A DNA stretch of 64,000 bases, taken from the NCBI GenBank assembly GCA_026874595.1, contig CM049311.1:19338676-19402675 (forward strand), in the 5' to 3' direction. The position numbers and the translations under genes were made by a program. This DNA is from Sipunculus nudus. Its lineage: Eukaryota; Annelida; Sipuncula; Golfingiida; Sipunculidae. Below the pieces are notes generated by a model that did not search any database, was not told the DNA's origin, and worked only from the letters and a program-made list of their open reading frames with translations. How positions within the stretch are numbered: position 1 is the first letter of the stretch; every line of letters begins with the position of its first letter. Of this stretch, positions 36,625-48,139 are shown piece after piece.

Positions 36625-37058
36625 TGTTGGAGCTATATCTTTCATTGTGCGTTGGCGCCCTCTGTAGGACTCAGTCAGTACAATTATTAATTGTTTTGTA
36701 TAATGTTTTTGATACACCAGAAAAGATGGAGTCAAACATCGAGTTTACCTCCTCGTGATGTCTTGGCAAATTGATCAGATTACGAACTATTGCGACTCTA
36801 CGACAGGTATTGTACCTGATAATATGTGTTCTACGATGTTTGTGAACTGTACGACCATATTTTGAAGTGCGACAATGTGAATAAACCCGTATTTGCTATT
36901 CTTGGTTTTGTATGCACGTGTGTATAAATTGTTTGGAACAATACATGCTGAGACACCGAAGCGCGAGCGTAAATTCCAGTGACTTTATTATTTTGTGTTT
37001 CGAACAGGTGTCGGTGAACAGGTTATGAACTTTACGGCTTTCGGATTACGAACCTATA
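36625..37058 (+). repeat. 5' LTR of BEL/Pao
   Basis: Starts TGTTGGAGC and ends AACCTATA. TATAAAT at 36923-36929 is a plausible promoter and AATAAA at 36880-36885 a possible polyadenylation signal. The end is not the usual CA, and the exact last base is ambiguous by one or two because of TA repetition. Confidence 0.9.
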
Positions 37059-37092
37059 TAGTAAACTCGATGACTCACAGTTAAATGTCAAG

Positions 37093-40000
37093 ATGAATAC
37101 GAAAGATACAAATGTGGAACCACAGGACAGTGCGTCAAATGTGTCTTCGAATGCATCACGAACTTCATGTGCTTCAGTTAAGGCGGATAGATTGAAAGAA
37201 GAAGCCAATTTGGCGGAACTTCGAGCCCGTGTTTCTATGTTAAGCCTGAAGCAGGCTTTGGAAACTGAAGAACATCGTTTACGTCAACAAAAGGAAGCTT
37301 TAGAGCTCAGGACACAGCTTCAGGTCGCTTCGGCAAGAGCAGGCGTTTTCAAGAATGATGATTTTGTAAGTGATAATGATATTGTAAATTTGAATACTGG
37401 TGCCGCTGCTGGAGCAAGCCAGTTAAATGAACTTAAGCCACCTGTATTGAGTGTCAGTCAAGGCGAGTCAGAGAATGTCACAATTCCATATGAACTTGGG
37501 GTAAGTGCTCAAAGTAAACCAGAACTTAAAGTTATTGATGAAATAACTAGTAACACTGAAGGGATCTTAAATCCTCGGGCAGAGACATTCACCCCAATAG
37601 GCCCTTGCAGATCAAACGTTCAGTCACCCAAGATACCAGTACTTGACTGTGCACAGTCGACTCCCACTGATGTTCATGTAAAGCCTGTTTATATAAAGTC
37701 TGAGGTTGCTGATAATGTACAATGTAACAGTGCACTTTTTGAATTATTGAGAAGGCAAAATGACATAACAGAGATGTTGGTAGAAAATCAAAAGAAAGCC
37801 ACCCTGCCACGAAAGGACATACCAATATTTGATGGGCGTTTACAGGGTTACAGAGCATTCATTAATGCCTTTGAACATAACATTGAATCATTGACCAATA
37901 ACAATCAAGACAAGTTGTATTACTTGTATCAATATACTTCAGGCAGGCCTAGAGATATCATAAAAGGTTGTATGGGCAAGGATCCAGTCAGAGGCTACAT
38001 GGATGCTAGACGAGAGCTAGAGGCAGAATATGGAGATGAGTATAGGATTGTTAGAGCATATGAGGAAGAAATAAATAAAATTGAACCTATAAGAAATGAG
38101 GACCCAAAGTCGCTAAAGAGCTTTCTTACTTATCTGTCTTCATACAAGACTGCAATGGAAGGTATTGATATGTGCAGAAATTCAGATCATTCCAATATTG
38201 TGCAAAAACTGATGTTGAAACTCCCCTATAAAATGAGAGATAAATGGCGAAACAGAGCATATTGGATAAAAGAACAACATCATGTATTTCCCAGTTTAAA
38301 TGACTTTGTGATGTTTGTTAAGGAACAAGTCGCCATTATTACAGACTCAGTATATGGAGACATATCTGATGTTCACAAACCAAGCAGTGTAAAGCCCACA
38401 AAACAGAAACCAAAGAGCTTCACTACTAATGTCAAACAAGTTGGCCCGAGTGTAAAGCCAGATTCAAGTGCATTATCGCTCACATGTGCATTTGAAAAGC
38501 CTTGTTTGTATTGTAAAAACACTGATCATGCTCTTGAGGTGTGCACAGTATTACAGGTAAAACCTCATGATGAGAAACTTCAGTTTTGCAGATCTAAGGG
38601 TCTGTGTTTCAGATGTCTACATCGACAACATATCAGCAAGAACTGCACTCGAGAACGACTGATATGTACTGTATGTAAGCAGAGACATCCAACAGTGTTG
38701 CACATAGAACAGGAGTGTTTCAAACGGATTACATCTACTTGTGTTAAAACAGACCAAACAAAGCAGCCATGCAGCACTGGCTGTAGGAGTTTTTTGCCGA
38801 TAATGCCAGTTAGAGTAAAACATGAAAAGAGTGACCACTATATCACTACCTACGCGTTTTTTGACAATGGAAGTACTGATTCGTTTTGCACAGAAAATCT
38901 TGTGAATAAGCTCAATCTTGATGGTAGAAACACCAAAATATTGCTACAAACCTTAGGACAGAATGAACTTGTCACTTGTCGAGAAATTCGAGGTCTGGAG
39001 GTATGTGATCTTTCAGGTGAAAATGTTATTAGTATACCCAAGGCCTATACGCATTTTGAGATGCCGGTTTGTAAGAGTGACATACCAGCTCAGATAGATA
39101 TAGAGAGATGGCAGTATCTTGACAAAGTTATACTTCCAAACATAGACGCTGATGTTGACCTTCTTATTGGCAACAATGTGCCTAAAGCAATGGAACCCTG
39201 GGAAGTCATCAATAGTCAACAGGATGGCCCTTATGCTGTAAAAACCCGACTCGGATGGGCAGTTAATGGACCTGTAGACAGCTCATGTGAGACAAGTAGT
39301 GATGAAGCAAGGTCTCACATACCATGCATATCTGCCAATCGCATTAGTGTTATGCAGACACTAGAGAAACAAATGGAGAACCATTTTAATCATGATTTCA
39401 ATGAGCCTGTCTATGATGACAAACCAGAAAGATCAAAGAGTGACACAACATTTATGAAAAAAGTAACTGAATCAGTGACAATGGTAAATGGGTATTACCA
39501 AATTGGTTTACCATTCAAAGCCGAATCATTGTGTTTGCCAAATAATCGAGAACAAGCGGAATACAACATGAACACTTTGAAAAGAAGGTTTCAAAGGGAC
39601 CCTCAATTCTATCATGATTACAAAACATTTATGACCGATACTATTGAAAAGGGATATGCAGAAAAGATCCCGGAGAGCCAACTTGGTCGCTGTGACGGCA
39701 AAGTATGGTATTTACAGCATCACGGGGTTTACCACCCACAGAAAAGGAGAATTCGAGTTGTGTTCAACTGTGCTGCTAAGTACCGCGGCCTTTCATTGAA
39801 TGATGTCCTCTTACAGGGGCCGGACTTAACCAACACATTAGCAGGCGTGTTAATACGATTTAGGCAAGAACAAGTGGCCTTAATGGCGGACATCAAAGCA
39901 ATGTTCTATCAGGTCAGAGTTGATCCTGATGACTGTGATACACTGAGATTTCTTTGGTGGCCTGACGGCAATATTGATAACAACCCTGAAGAATACAGAA

Positions 40001-42804
40001 TGGTAGTGCATATATTTGGTGCAGCATCATCCCCCTCGTGTTCCAGTTTTGCCTTGAGTAAGACCGCAGATGATAATGAACATTCTTGTGATTCTGCAAC
40101 CGTGTCTACGATTAGAAATAACTTTTACGTAGACGACTGTTTAAAATCGGTGTCAACAGAGGAACAGGCAGTTGATATGATCACTTCCTTAAGTGAAACA
40201 TGCGCTAAGGGAGGATTCCATATTACGAAATGGATTAGCAATAAACGTGCCGTCTTGAACGCTGTTCCAGAAACAGAAAGAGCCCAGCAAGTGAAAGATC
40301 TAGATCTGGATCAGGACACACTCCCAATTGAAAGAGCACTTGGAGTGCATTGGTGTGTTGAGTCAGATAAGCTGTTATTCAGAGTCCTAGTCAAAGAAAA
40401 ACCATTCACAAGACGCGGTATATTATCAATCATCAGTTCCGTGTATGATCCGTTGGGATTTCTTGCGCCATTTGTGCTTGTGGCTAAGGGACTGCTTCAA
40501 GATTTGTGCAGACTGAAATTCGCTTGGGACCAAGAGATTCCACAGGAATACTTACTGTTGTGGCAGAAATGGCTCATGGAACTTCCTACGTTAAAGGACT
40601 TCAGTGTTGATCGGTGTATGAAACCCATTGATTTCGGCGAGATTCGGACTACACAAATTCATCACTTTGCTGATGCCAGTGAAACTGGTTATGGAACAGT
40701 TACTTACCTGCGTTTCGTCAGCAAGGAACAGAAATGTCACTGTGCTTTCGTGATTGGGAAATCAAGGGTTTTGCCGTTGAAACAAATTACGATCCCAAGA
40801 ATGGAACTGTCTGCTGCAGCTCTTGCAGTTCGTATAGACTCCATGGTAAAAAGAGAGCTAGAGCTAGTAGTCGACGAAACATTTTTCTGGACCGACAGTA
40901 TGTCTGTTCTGAAATACATTAGCAATGAGACCACAAGATTCCGTACGTTTGTGGCCAACAGAATCGCGCTTATTTGTGAAGGGTCGCATCCTAACCAGTG
41001 GTTCTATGTGAGCTCTGGCGATAACCCTGCGGATGACGCGTCAAGAGGACTCGATGCCAAAACATTCCTCGGTAGATCGCGATGGATCTATGGACCCCAG
41101 TTTCTATGGAAAAATGAGCTAGAAATACCTCGCAAAATTGTTTCAGCTGAAGCATTACAAGAGAATGACCTTGAATTATGGAAAACCAAGGTGAAAGTGA
41201 ACGTCGTAGTCACCGACAACTCAACTGAAACCATGAACAGGTTTATAACCTCGCACTCAAGCTGGATTAAGCTGAAGAGACATGTTGCCTGGTTTATCAA
41301 AATACGCAAAGTTCTACGTGAGAAAGTGACAGGAAAATCAAACTTGGCTGCAAATGACAGTGGTGCCACAGGTATTCGTCAGCGCCTCTGTGTAAAAGAC
41401 TTAGACGAAGCTGAGAAAGCAGTTTTAGTGTACACACAGAGACAGGATTTCCCTGATGAACTTAGTGCCCTGAACAGTGTTCAGAATGACAGTAATGAGA
41501 CAAACGGCAGACAACAGAGCAGCAGAACTGTACCTAAAACAAGCCCTTTGTTTAAGTTGGATCCGTATGTGAAAGATGGGCTGATACGAGTAGGAGGTCG
41601 CCTTGATAGGTCTTCGCTACCAGAGGAAGCAAAGCACCCTGTTGTACTGTCTAAACATGCTTATGTTTCTGTTCTGATACTCAGACAGATACATGAGGAC
41701 TTGCATCATAGTGGTAGAAACCATATGATTACTAGATTGCGAGAGAAATACTGGATACTCAAAGCTAATTCTGCTGCTAGGAGAATACTCGACAACTGTG
41801 TAAATTGCCGTAAACAAAGAGGGCAGGTGGGACAACAAAAGATGGCAGACCTGCCAACTGATCGTGTACAGGCAGACGAACCACCATTCACCAATGTCGG
41901 AGTGGATTATTTTGGACCTTTTGACGTCAAACGTGGCCGCTCAATCGTCAAAAGATACGGTATTGTATTTACATGTCTCACTTCACGTGCAGTACACCTT
42001 GAAATTGGACACTCGTTGGATACAGACTCTTGTATCAATGCACTACGGAGATTTATCTCACGTAGAGGACCTATTAAGGTCATGCGGTCAGATAATGGAA
42101 CAAACCTAGTAGGAGCTGAAAGAGAGTTGAGAGAAGAGCTCCAAAGATTGAACCAGGACAGAATCCACAATGCAATGCTACAGCGTGGAATCAATTGGAT
42201 ATTTAACCCGCCCACAGGATCTCATCACGGTGGAGTTTGGGAAAGACAAATAAGGACAATTAGAAAAATCCTGTATAATCTGATAAAGAATCAGACTTTG
42301 GACGATGAAAGCTTACAAACGTTCATTTGTGAGGTAGAATCAACCATAAACTCAAGACCACTTACAAAGCTTTCTGATGACCCTTCGGATTTAGAGGTGT
42401 TAACCCCTAACCACTTGTTACTTTTGAAATCGGAAACTTCGCTTCCCCCTGGATTGTTTACTGCGAAAGACGTTTACGCCCGTAGACGTTGGAGGCAAGT
42501 GCAATACTTGTCAGATGTTTTCTGGAAGAGGTGGGTGAAGGAGTATTTACCCCTGCTACAAGAACGACAGAAATGGTGTAAGCCAAGGAGAAACTTCGCC
42601 ACTGGAGATGTGGTACTGATCGCTGATGATTCTGCGCCGAGAAATTCTTGGTTGATGGGAAGAGTTACGGAGACTATCCTAGATCGTCATGGTTTTGTTC
42701 GTCGAGTGAAAGTTCAAACCAAGACAAACATATTGGAAAGACCAATCAGTAAGTTGTGCTTAGTGTTAGAAGGAGATATTTTCGATAAATCACATATTGT
42801 GTAG
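37093..42804 (+). CDS. BEL/Pao gag-pol polyprotein (1903 aa)
   Basis: One intact frame encodes all retrotransposition functions in BEL/Pao order. An N-terminal charged coiled-coil-like segment (about 31-72) precedes a DUF1759-like gag region (about 240-390). CCHC knuckles follow at C471/C474/H479/C484 and C505/C508/H513/C518, with a partial third at C525/C528/H532. The aspartic protease has D591-N-G-S. Reverse transcriptase shows D933 (ADIKAMF) and YVDD at 1012-1015; RNase H shows D1194, E1238 and D1268. Integrase has an HHCC-type finger (H1534/H1538, C1569/C1572) and D1605, D1667, E1717. A DUF5641-like tail ends the protein. The length is typical and no lesion is seen. The product would act in cytoplasmic particles and then integrate DNA in the nucleus. 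ATG 37093 is the first in frame; two short upstream frames precede it. Confidence 0.95.
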   Translation: MNTKDTNVEPQDSASNVSSNASRTSCASVKADRLKEEANLAELRARVSMLSLKQALETEEHRLRQQKEALELRTQLQVASARAGVFKNDDFVSDNDIVNLNTGAAAGASQLNELKPPVLSVSQGESENVTIPYELGVSAQSKPELKVIDEITSNTEGILNPRAETFTPIGPCRSNVQSPKIPVLDCAQSTPTDVHVKPVYIKSEVADNVQCNSALFELLRRQNDITEMLVENQKKATLPRKDIPIFDGRLQGYRAFINAFEHNIESLTNNNQDKLYYLYQYTSGRPRDIIKGCMGKDPVRGYMDARRELEAEYGDEYRIVRAYEEEINKIEPIRNEDPKSLKSFLTYLSSYKTAMEGIDMCRNSDHSNIVQKLMLKLPYKMRDKWRNRAYWIKEQHHVFPSLNDFVMFVKEQVAIITDSVYGDISDVHKPSSVKPTKQKPKSFTTNVKQVGPSVKPDSSALSLTCAFEKPCLYCKNTDHALEVCTVLQVKPHDEKLQFCRSKGLCFRCLHRQHISKNCTRERLICTVCKQRHPTVLHIEQECFKRITSTCVKTDQTKQPCSTGCRSFLPIMPVRVKHEKSDHYITTYAFFDNGSTDSFCTENLVNKLNLDGRNTKILLQTLGQNELVTCREIRGLEVCDLSGENVISIPKAYTHFEMPVCKSDIPAQIDIERWQYLDKVILPNIDADVDLLIGNNVPKAMEPWEVINSQQDGPYAVKTRLGWAVNGPVDSSCETSSDEARSHIPCISANRISVMQTLEKQMENHFNHDFNEPVYDDKPERSKSDTTFMKKVTESVTMVNGYYQIGLPFKAESLCLPNNREQAEYNMNTLKRRFQRDPQFYHDYKTFMTDTIEKGYAEKIPESQLGRCDGKVWYLQHHGVYHPQKRRIRVVFNCAAKYRGLSLNDVLLQGPDLTNTLAGVLIRFRQEQVALMADIKAMFYQVRVDPDDCDTLRFLWWPDGNIDNNPEEYRMVVHIFGAASSPSCSSFALSKTADDNEHSCDSATVSTIRNNFYVDDCLKSVSTEEQAVDMITSLSETCAKGGFHITKWISNKRAVLNAVPETERAQQVKDLDLDQDTLPIERALGVHWCVESDKLLFRVLVKEKPFTRRGILSIISSVYDPLGFLAPFVLVAKGLLQDLCRLKFAWDQEIPQEYLLLWQKWLMELPTLKDFSVDRCMKPIDFGEIRTTQIHHFADASETGYGTVTYLRFVSKEQKCHCAFVIGKSRVLPLKQITIPRMELSAAALAVRIDSMVKRELELVVDETFFWTDSMSVLKYISNETTRFRTFVANRIALICEGSHPNQWFYVSSGDNPADDASRGLDAKTFLGRSRWIYGPQFLWKNELEIPRKIVSAEALQENDLELWKTKVKVNVVVTDNSTETMNRFITSHSSWIKLKRHVAWFIKIRKVLREKVTGKSNLAANDSGATGIRQRLCVKDLDEAEKAVLVYTQRQDFPDELSALNSVQNDSNETNGRQQSSRTVPKTSPLFKLDPYVKDGLIRVGGRLDRSSLPEEAKHPVVLSKHAYVSVLILRQIHEDLHHSGRNHMITRLREKYWILKANSAARRILDNCVNCRKQRGQVGQQKMADLPTDRVQADEPPFTNVGVDYFGPFDVKRGRSIVKRYGIVFTCLTSRAVHLEIGHSLDTDSCINALRRFISRRGPIKVMRSDNGTNLVGAERELREELQRLNQDRIHNAMLQRGINWIFNPPTGSHHGGVWERQIRTIRKILYNLIKNQTLDDESLQTFICEVESTINSRPLTKLSDDPSDLEVLTPNHLLLLKSETSLPPGLFTAKDVYARRRWRQVQYLSDVFWKRWVKEYLPLLQERQKWCKPRRNFATGDVVLIADDSAPRNSWLMGRVTETILDRHGFVRRVKVQTKTNILERPISKLCLVLEGDIFDKSHIV

Positions 42805-43052
42805 GAACCGGGGTGAGCCTAGCGCCCTCGGGTGAAGACCGTGAAGGTCTACATTTGGTGTTTAGAACATTGTTTTAAATCACTCATTCGTACAAACTTT
42901 CTTGAACTCTGTTTGATCTTTGATTAAAGGAACACTGTTAATGTGGAAACCTTTATTTAAATATGGTAATATTCTTTTATATCGGTTTATGTAATATGCT
43001 AACAGAAGTTTTATAATGTTTCAGTAATTATCAAAATGTATCTTTGATAATT

Positions 43053-43064
43053 AAGGGGCCGGGA
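43053..43064 (+). other. Polypurine tract of BEL/Pao
   Basis: AAGGGGCCGGGA lies directly before the 3' LTR. It is purine-rich, broken by CC, and at the expected position for plus-strand priming. Confidence 0.65.
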
Positions 43065-43498
43065 TGTTGGAGCTATATCTTTCATTGTGCGTTGGCGCCC
43101 TCTGTAGGACTCAGTCAGTACAATTATTAATTGTTTTGTATAATGTTTTTGATACACCAGAAAAGATGGAGTCAAACATCGAGTTTACCTCCTCGTGATG
43201 TCTTGGCAAATTGATCAGATTACGAACTATTGCGACTCTACGACAGGTATTGTACCTGATAATATGTGTTCTACGATGTTTGTGAACTGTACGACCATAT
43301 TTTGAAGTGCGACAATGTGAATAAACCCGTATTTGCTATTCTTGGTTTTGTATGCACGTGTGTATAAATTGTTTGGAACAATACATGCTGAGACACCGAA
43401 GCGCGAGCGTAAATTCCAGTGACTTTATTATTTTGTGTTTCGAACAGGTGTCGGTGAACAGGTTATGAACTTTACGGCTTTCGGATTACGAACCTATA
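43065..43498 (+). repeat. 3' LTR of BEL/Pao
   Basis: 434 bp, with no difference from the 5' LTR found by line-by-line reading. AATAAA near 43320 may serve for transcript 3' end formation. Confidence 0.9.
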
Positions 43499-43503
43499 TG
43501 TGA

Positions 43504-44059
43504 TAATGTACCAAATTATATATAAATAACGTTGCTTCTTAGAATTGTTAACTATGAATCAGTTATATGATCAGATATTTATTATTTTGCAAATTTATTA
43601 AATCTATTTATATTTGTGATTAAAAATTCATCTGTATGCATAATGTGGTGCTGTACAAGCAAAATAAGGGATAAATGATGATGCAATGTAGTATTGAGAA
43701 TCAGATATATATATATATATATATGTTAATAAATAAGGATCTAATACGCGGAGTCTCTGTGGTTACTGCTGGTTGCTGAAAAGAATGTGAAACTTTAAGA
43801 TTCGTCTTGTTTTATTGTTCAATATTTCACAGAAATAAATCCAGGAACAATTTCTCTCAACATTGTTTGAATGGTTCAACTTGGGTAATTTTTGACCGAG
43901 TTACAGGGAGCTGATTTTAGTCATTTTACCAAAATGCATACTAAAATTACAGTCTCAGAAATGGCTGGATCTGTCATCACCAAATGTTATGCAAATGTTG
44001 GTCACATGAGTCATATTTGAAATTCAGGTATTGGTAGTGCCACCTGTATTGACCATTTT
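43504..44059. repeat. Flanking repeat right of the BEL/Pao element
   Basis: Continues the repeat interrupted at 36624. A (TA)n tract occurs near 43706-43726, and 43830-44050 resembles 51290-51510 (CAGGAACAAT, GAATGGTT, GAGTTACAGG). No gene. Confidence 0.5.
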
Positions 44060-44963
44060 TTAGCTCAGCAGACTATAAGTCATCTGAGCTATAGTTGTGG
44101 TCCTTTGTCCGTCGTCCGTCCGGCCAGCCGTCCATTAACAGGGCACGTTTTAAAACAGTTGGACCTACAAATCCAAAATTTTGTATTCCATTAGATGTCC
44201 CCAAAATCTCCTACCATACCGAAAATTGGGTCATTAGATCTTCGTTCCTTCGAGATATTATGGAAAAACCTCAGTTTTCCATAAAAAAGGCATTGTTACA
44301 CATCAAGGCTGCCTAATATCAAAACCACTGATCTGTTTTTGATCATATTTAGTAATCATATTCATCCATACATTTTTTATGAACATACCTAATATTAGGT
44401 CAGTATTGGGTATCATTTTGAAGTTATGGGCCCAAATATAATGCAATTTTTAATAAATCAGGAAATATATTTACTCACCTAACATGAGAATCGCTGAAGC
44501 AGGAGACTTTTTTTAGGAATATAACTTAATTTAATCAAGATTCAATTGTTTACTCAAAATTAGAATTGTATTTTGCAAATTTTTCAAGTTATTAGCATAA
44601 ATAAAAAATCAGTACCTTAAATTTTGTCCAACTTTGGCTATGGCACGTTTTTTCCCTGTAAGCACTGTTGATTTAATTTTCACAGCATATATGCATAAGT
44701 CTTTAATCTTCTAAAATCTGAAATTTCAAAGGAATTGATGGAAAACAGTAGCTTTTATTCAAGTATTCATACACTGTGTCAAGTGTTGTTTACATCTAGC
44801 CCACCTAGTAACACAGCCTTCACTTGCATTATGTAACCCACCCCAGGCAGCTTGCCTTCGCTCAGCTTGGCCACTACTAGCAGGCTTCCCCTCTGCCCTG
44901 CACTCCCCCTCCCCCCCCAGATGGTGCATTAACTAGATGAATGTTATAATTTTCTGTATTTTA
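44060..44963 (+). mobile_element. Outer Helentron-like element, fragment 1 of 4
   Basis: 5' hairpin AGCTCAGCAGACT/AGTCATCTGAGCT (44062-44090) marks the true left end. The element continues at 50463-51025, 53669-53849 and 60099-60285, each break being an inserted relative. The four pieces sum to about 1835 bp, the usual length of this family. Confidence 0.75.
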
Positions 44964-45292
44964 TTAGCTCAGCTGACTTTCAGTCATGCTGGGCTATAGC
45001 GATGGGTCTTTGTCCGGCGTCCTTCCGTCTGTCCGGCCGGCCGTCCGTCCGTTAGCAGGGCACAAATCGTAACCGTAGGGGCTAGGGCCATGAACCCTAT
45101 GCAGTCTTAGAGGTTCTAAAAAGATCTCCTTGCAAACCTGAAATTAGGTCACTGTGACCTATATTCTCCAAGTTATGTTGTGTGTTTGCACCCCCCCGAA
45201 ATAATTCATTTAGCCATAATTTTCATCTCAAACCTTCCATCTTTCACATACAGCTCACCTACCAACAGGGGAAGAACCATTATAATTTCACA

Positions 45293-46032
45293 AGGTCAAA
45301 GGTCAAGGTCACAGAACCAACTTCTTTGAAAAGCCTCAGGATGCATTTTAAGCCAAACCTTTCATCCGAATTCTTTGATCTTTCACATATAGCTCACCTA
45401 CTAAGTGGGAGAAGAATCCTATAGATGTTGAGGTCACAAGGTCAAAGGTCAGGGTCTCAGAATCAACTTCTTTGAAAAGGTTGTGGACACATTTCAAGCT
45501 AGACCTTTCATTCCAAACTGATATCGCTTCTCTGCCAACAGGAGAAAAGACCTGCTGATTTTGAGGTCAAAGGTCAAGTTCACAGCACCCACTTCTTGCA
45601 TGGAGTCATTTTAAGGCAAACTTTTCAATCTACACATTCCATCTGTCATATATGGCTTGCCTACCAATAGGAGAAGAAGCCTATTGATGTTGAGTTCAAA
45701 AGGTCAAAGGTCAAGGTCACAATATTGTTCTAAATGCTTGTGAACATATTTCAAGTGAAACTGTTCAACCCAAACCTTCAGTCTTTCACATATGCCACAT
45801 CCATGCATCACTGAATTTGATTCAAACTTCATATTCATGGGTCTTTTTGCATGAAGAAATAACTAATTGATTTTGAGGTCAGCTGGTCAGGAGGTTAAAG
45901 GTTGCAGGTCTAAGTTATTCACTCATTGGTTGCCAAGTAATTACACTCGGCCAGATGTAAATGGTAAGTAGTTACCCATCATTTAGAAAGAATCCAGTTG
46001 ATATGTGGGCAAAAGGCCAAGGTCATAGGTCA
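45293..46032 (+). promoter_or_regulatory. Cluster of AGGTCA direct repeats
   Basis: Perfect half-sites occur at 45293/45300/45306, 45431/45439/45446, 45564/45571, 45701/45708/45714 and 46020/46027, most spaced as DR1 (AGGTCA-A-AGGTCA), with some DR0 and DR2. DR1 is a known binding arrangement for nuclear receptors such as HNF4/RXR types. The array is part of the repeat and recurs at 54161-54598. Binding is untested. Confidence 0.45.
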
Positions 46033-47191
46033 GGGATGTTCACAATAACTTATTTTGTAGACAATCTCCATTTTTCTTGTTTTCTTGTATATATAACCAT
46101 GGCACTCACAACTGGTACATCTCACTATGTGCCCATAATTGTCAGTGACACTTGTGATATATGACTCCCTTTTGTATCAGCTCATGGAGTGATCAGGATA
46201 TATCATTAGTGCATAACAAAAACACTGTTGCCGGAATGCTTTGGCCAGGCATTAAGACTATGAGAGTTAAGTGTTAAGGTTTAGCTACTGATTTATAAAA
46301 TGATGGGAACATTTTGCAGTTTATATCATGGAATCCTAGTTTTCTAGATATCTGAATATTATTATACAAATCATCAGATATACCAGCAAGTGTTTGTTCT
46401 GATAATATGTGGGTCTTTACCTGGATTTAGGATGGCTTTATTTGATTACAAGACTCTTAGTGATGCTTTCTGCATTTCTTTTCTTTTAGGTTTTGCAGTT
46501 TACCTACCCTGCTGACCCCATTGAATAGCAAGCTGATAATTAAAACATATTGGACTTGCACTTTTTACATTTGCATGTTCATAAATCTGATATGAGAGCT
46601 CTCCAACCTGATCATGCCTTTGGAATTGTTTTGGACATTCATAACTATTACAATTGTTACAAGTTTAGTGTCTTATTGGAGGATGTGTGATATCAAATGT
46701 CAGACTTGTCAGAAAACCATTATGTCTGCCAGGTAGCCATTTTAGAAATCCTTTTGCCAGGGCAGTTTCTGTGATTTTTTTATGATGTTTGGTCCCTTTT
46801 AGAGGATGTTTGTTGTTCAATTACCAACCTGTCAGAAATCCAATATGGCCACCAGGAAGCCATCTTTAAATTCCTTTAGAACATATTATCTCAAGAACTA
46901 TTAAATTGAATGCAGTGGGATGTATATTAATGTTATCTTGCATTGGGTCAAAGATTTCTTAATAAATATGACCATCATTTATGAAAGCTCAGTACAGTTG
47001 GCTTGTATTGAATAAAAATAAAATGGAAGCACCCGTTTCACAATAATTCTTGGATGGATTTCCTTGATCTTTTGCTATATTTTGATCTTAAATGTGGCCT
47101 GTGTGGTATTCCTTTTGAGACTGACAGGTATTGAGCAAGCTGTGGGATTAGTTCCTGATAGCTCAACAACCATACATTTTGCCTCAGACCA

Positions 47192-47297
47192 TCATTGTAT
47201 CCCCAGACAAAGTCGGGATACTATGGTTTCACGACGTTCCTACCGCCACCGCAGAAAAACCTTGTGAGTGGGATAACTCAAAAAATATTTCACTGAT
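47192..47297. repeat. Truncated copy of the 25040 tandem-repeat element
   Basis: TATCCCCAGACAAAGTCGGG followed by ACTATGGTTTC and AACTCAAAAAATATTTCA parallels 25070-25190. Cut by the next Helentron-like 5' end at 47298. Confidence 0.6.
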
Positions 47298-48139
47298 TTT
47301 TTTAGCTCAGCTGACTATAAGCCATCCGAGCTATCGTCATGGTCCATTGTCCGTCGTCCGTCCGTCTGTTCGTTTCCGTCTGTCTGACCGTCTGGATGTC
47401 CGTCCGTAAGACTGGCACTTTTCGACACCTTTGGACCTACGAATCTGAATTTCAGCATACAGTTAGATGTCCCCATAATCTCCTACCATGCCAAAAATTG
47501 GGTCAATAGGACTTCGTTCCTTTGAGATATTAAGGAAAAACCTCAATTTTTTATTAGAAATCTATTTTCACACTTCAGGACTGCCTAATATCAAAACCAC
47601 TCATCTAGTTTTCTTCATATTTACCATAAATATTCCTCTATATAGTTCCTATGTACATGCCAGATATTAAGTCAGTATTATATAATTTAAAAAAGTTATG
47701 GGCCCAAACATAATGGACTTTGTAAAAAAATCAGGAAGATATTTGGTCACTTAAGACTGAAGGTGTTAAAGGTAGGGACTTTTTTCCAGTAATACAACTT
47801 TAATTAATCAAAATTTAATTGTATACCAAAAATTAGATCAAAATTTGTTAAATTTTTTTAAATATTGGCAAAAATATAAAATTGGTACCTTAAATTTTGC
47901 CCAACTTTGGCCATGGCACATTTTTTTCCTGTAAGTACTGTGGATTTAATTTTCACACCATGTATACATAAGGATTTAATCTGTTAAAATCTGAAATTTG
48001 AAAATAAAAGCTGCAAAATTAGGCTAGTTATTGAATTTTTTTGGAGGCTCTTGTTGTATTCCCTTACATTGTCAAGCAGTCCACTTTGATGACTGTAGGT
48101 CATTCAGTGCACATCTCTATGCTCCCCAGGCTGTTGACA
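47298..48139 (+). mobile_element. Helentron-like 5' end fragment inside the nested block
   Basis: Starts TTAGCTCAGCTGACT with a GTCCGTCCGTC tract, then matches 55680-56280 (TTAGATGTCCCC onward). The similarity gives way near 48060-48140 to sequence matching the outer element, so this copy has no 3' end of its own. Confidence 0.55.

Larger units (their letters stand above)
36625..43498 (+). mobile_element. Complete BEL/Pao LTR retrotransposon
   Basis: A 6874-bp element bounded by two 434-bp LTRs that I read as identical base for base, flanked by a 5-bp duplication (TGTGA), with one uninterrupted gag-pol frame and a purine tract before the 3' LTR. It lies in an already interrupted repeat, so it is among the youngest insertions here. 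No envelope frame follows pol. A canonical tRNA primer site (TGG directly after the 5' LTR) is not seen. Confidence 0.95.

Noticed and set aside
36653-36672. TGGCGCCCTCTGTAGGACTC as the BEL/Pao primer-binding site
   Set aside because: It lies near the left end of the LTR itself and is repeated in the 3' LTR, not directly after the 5' LTR.
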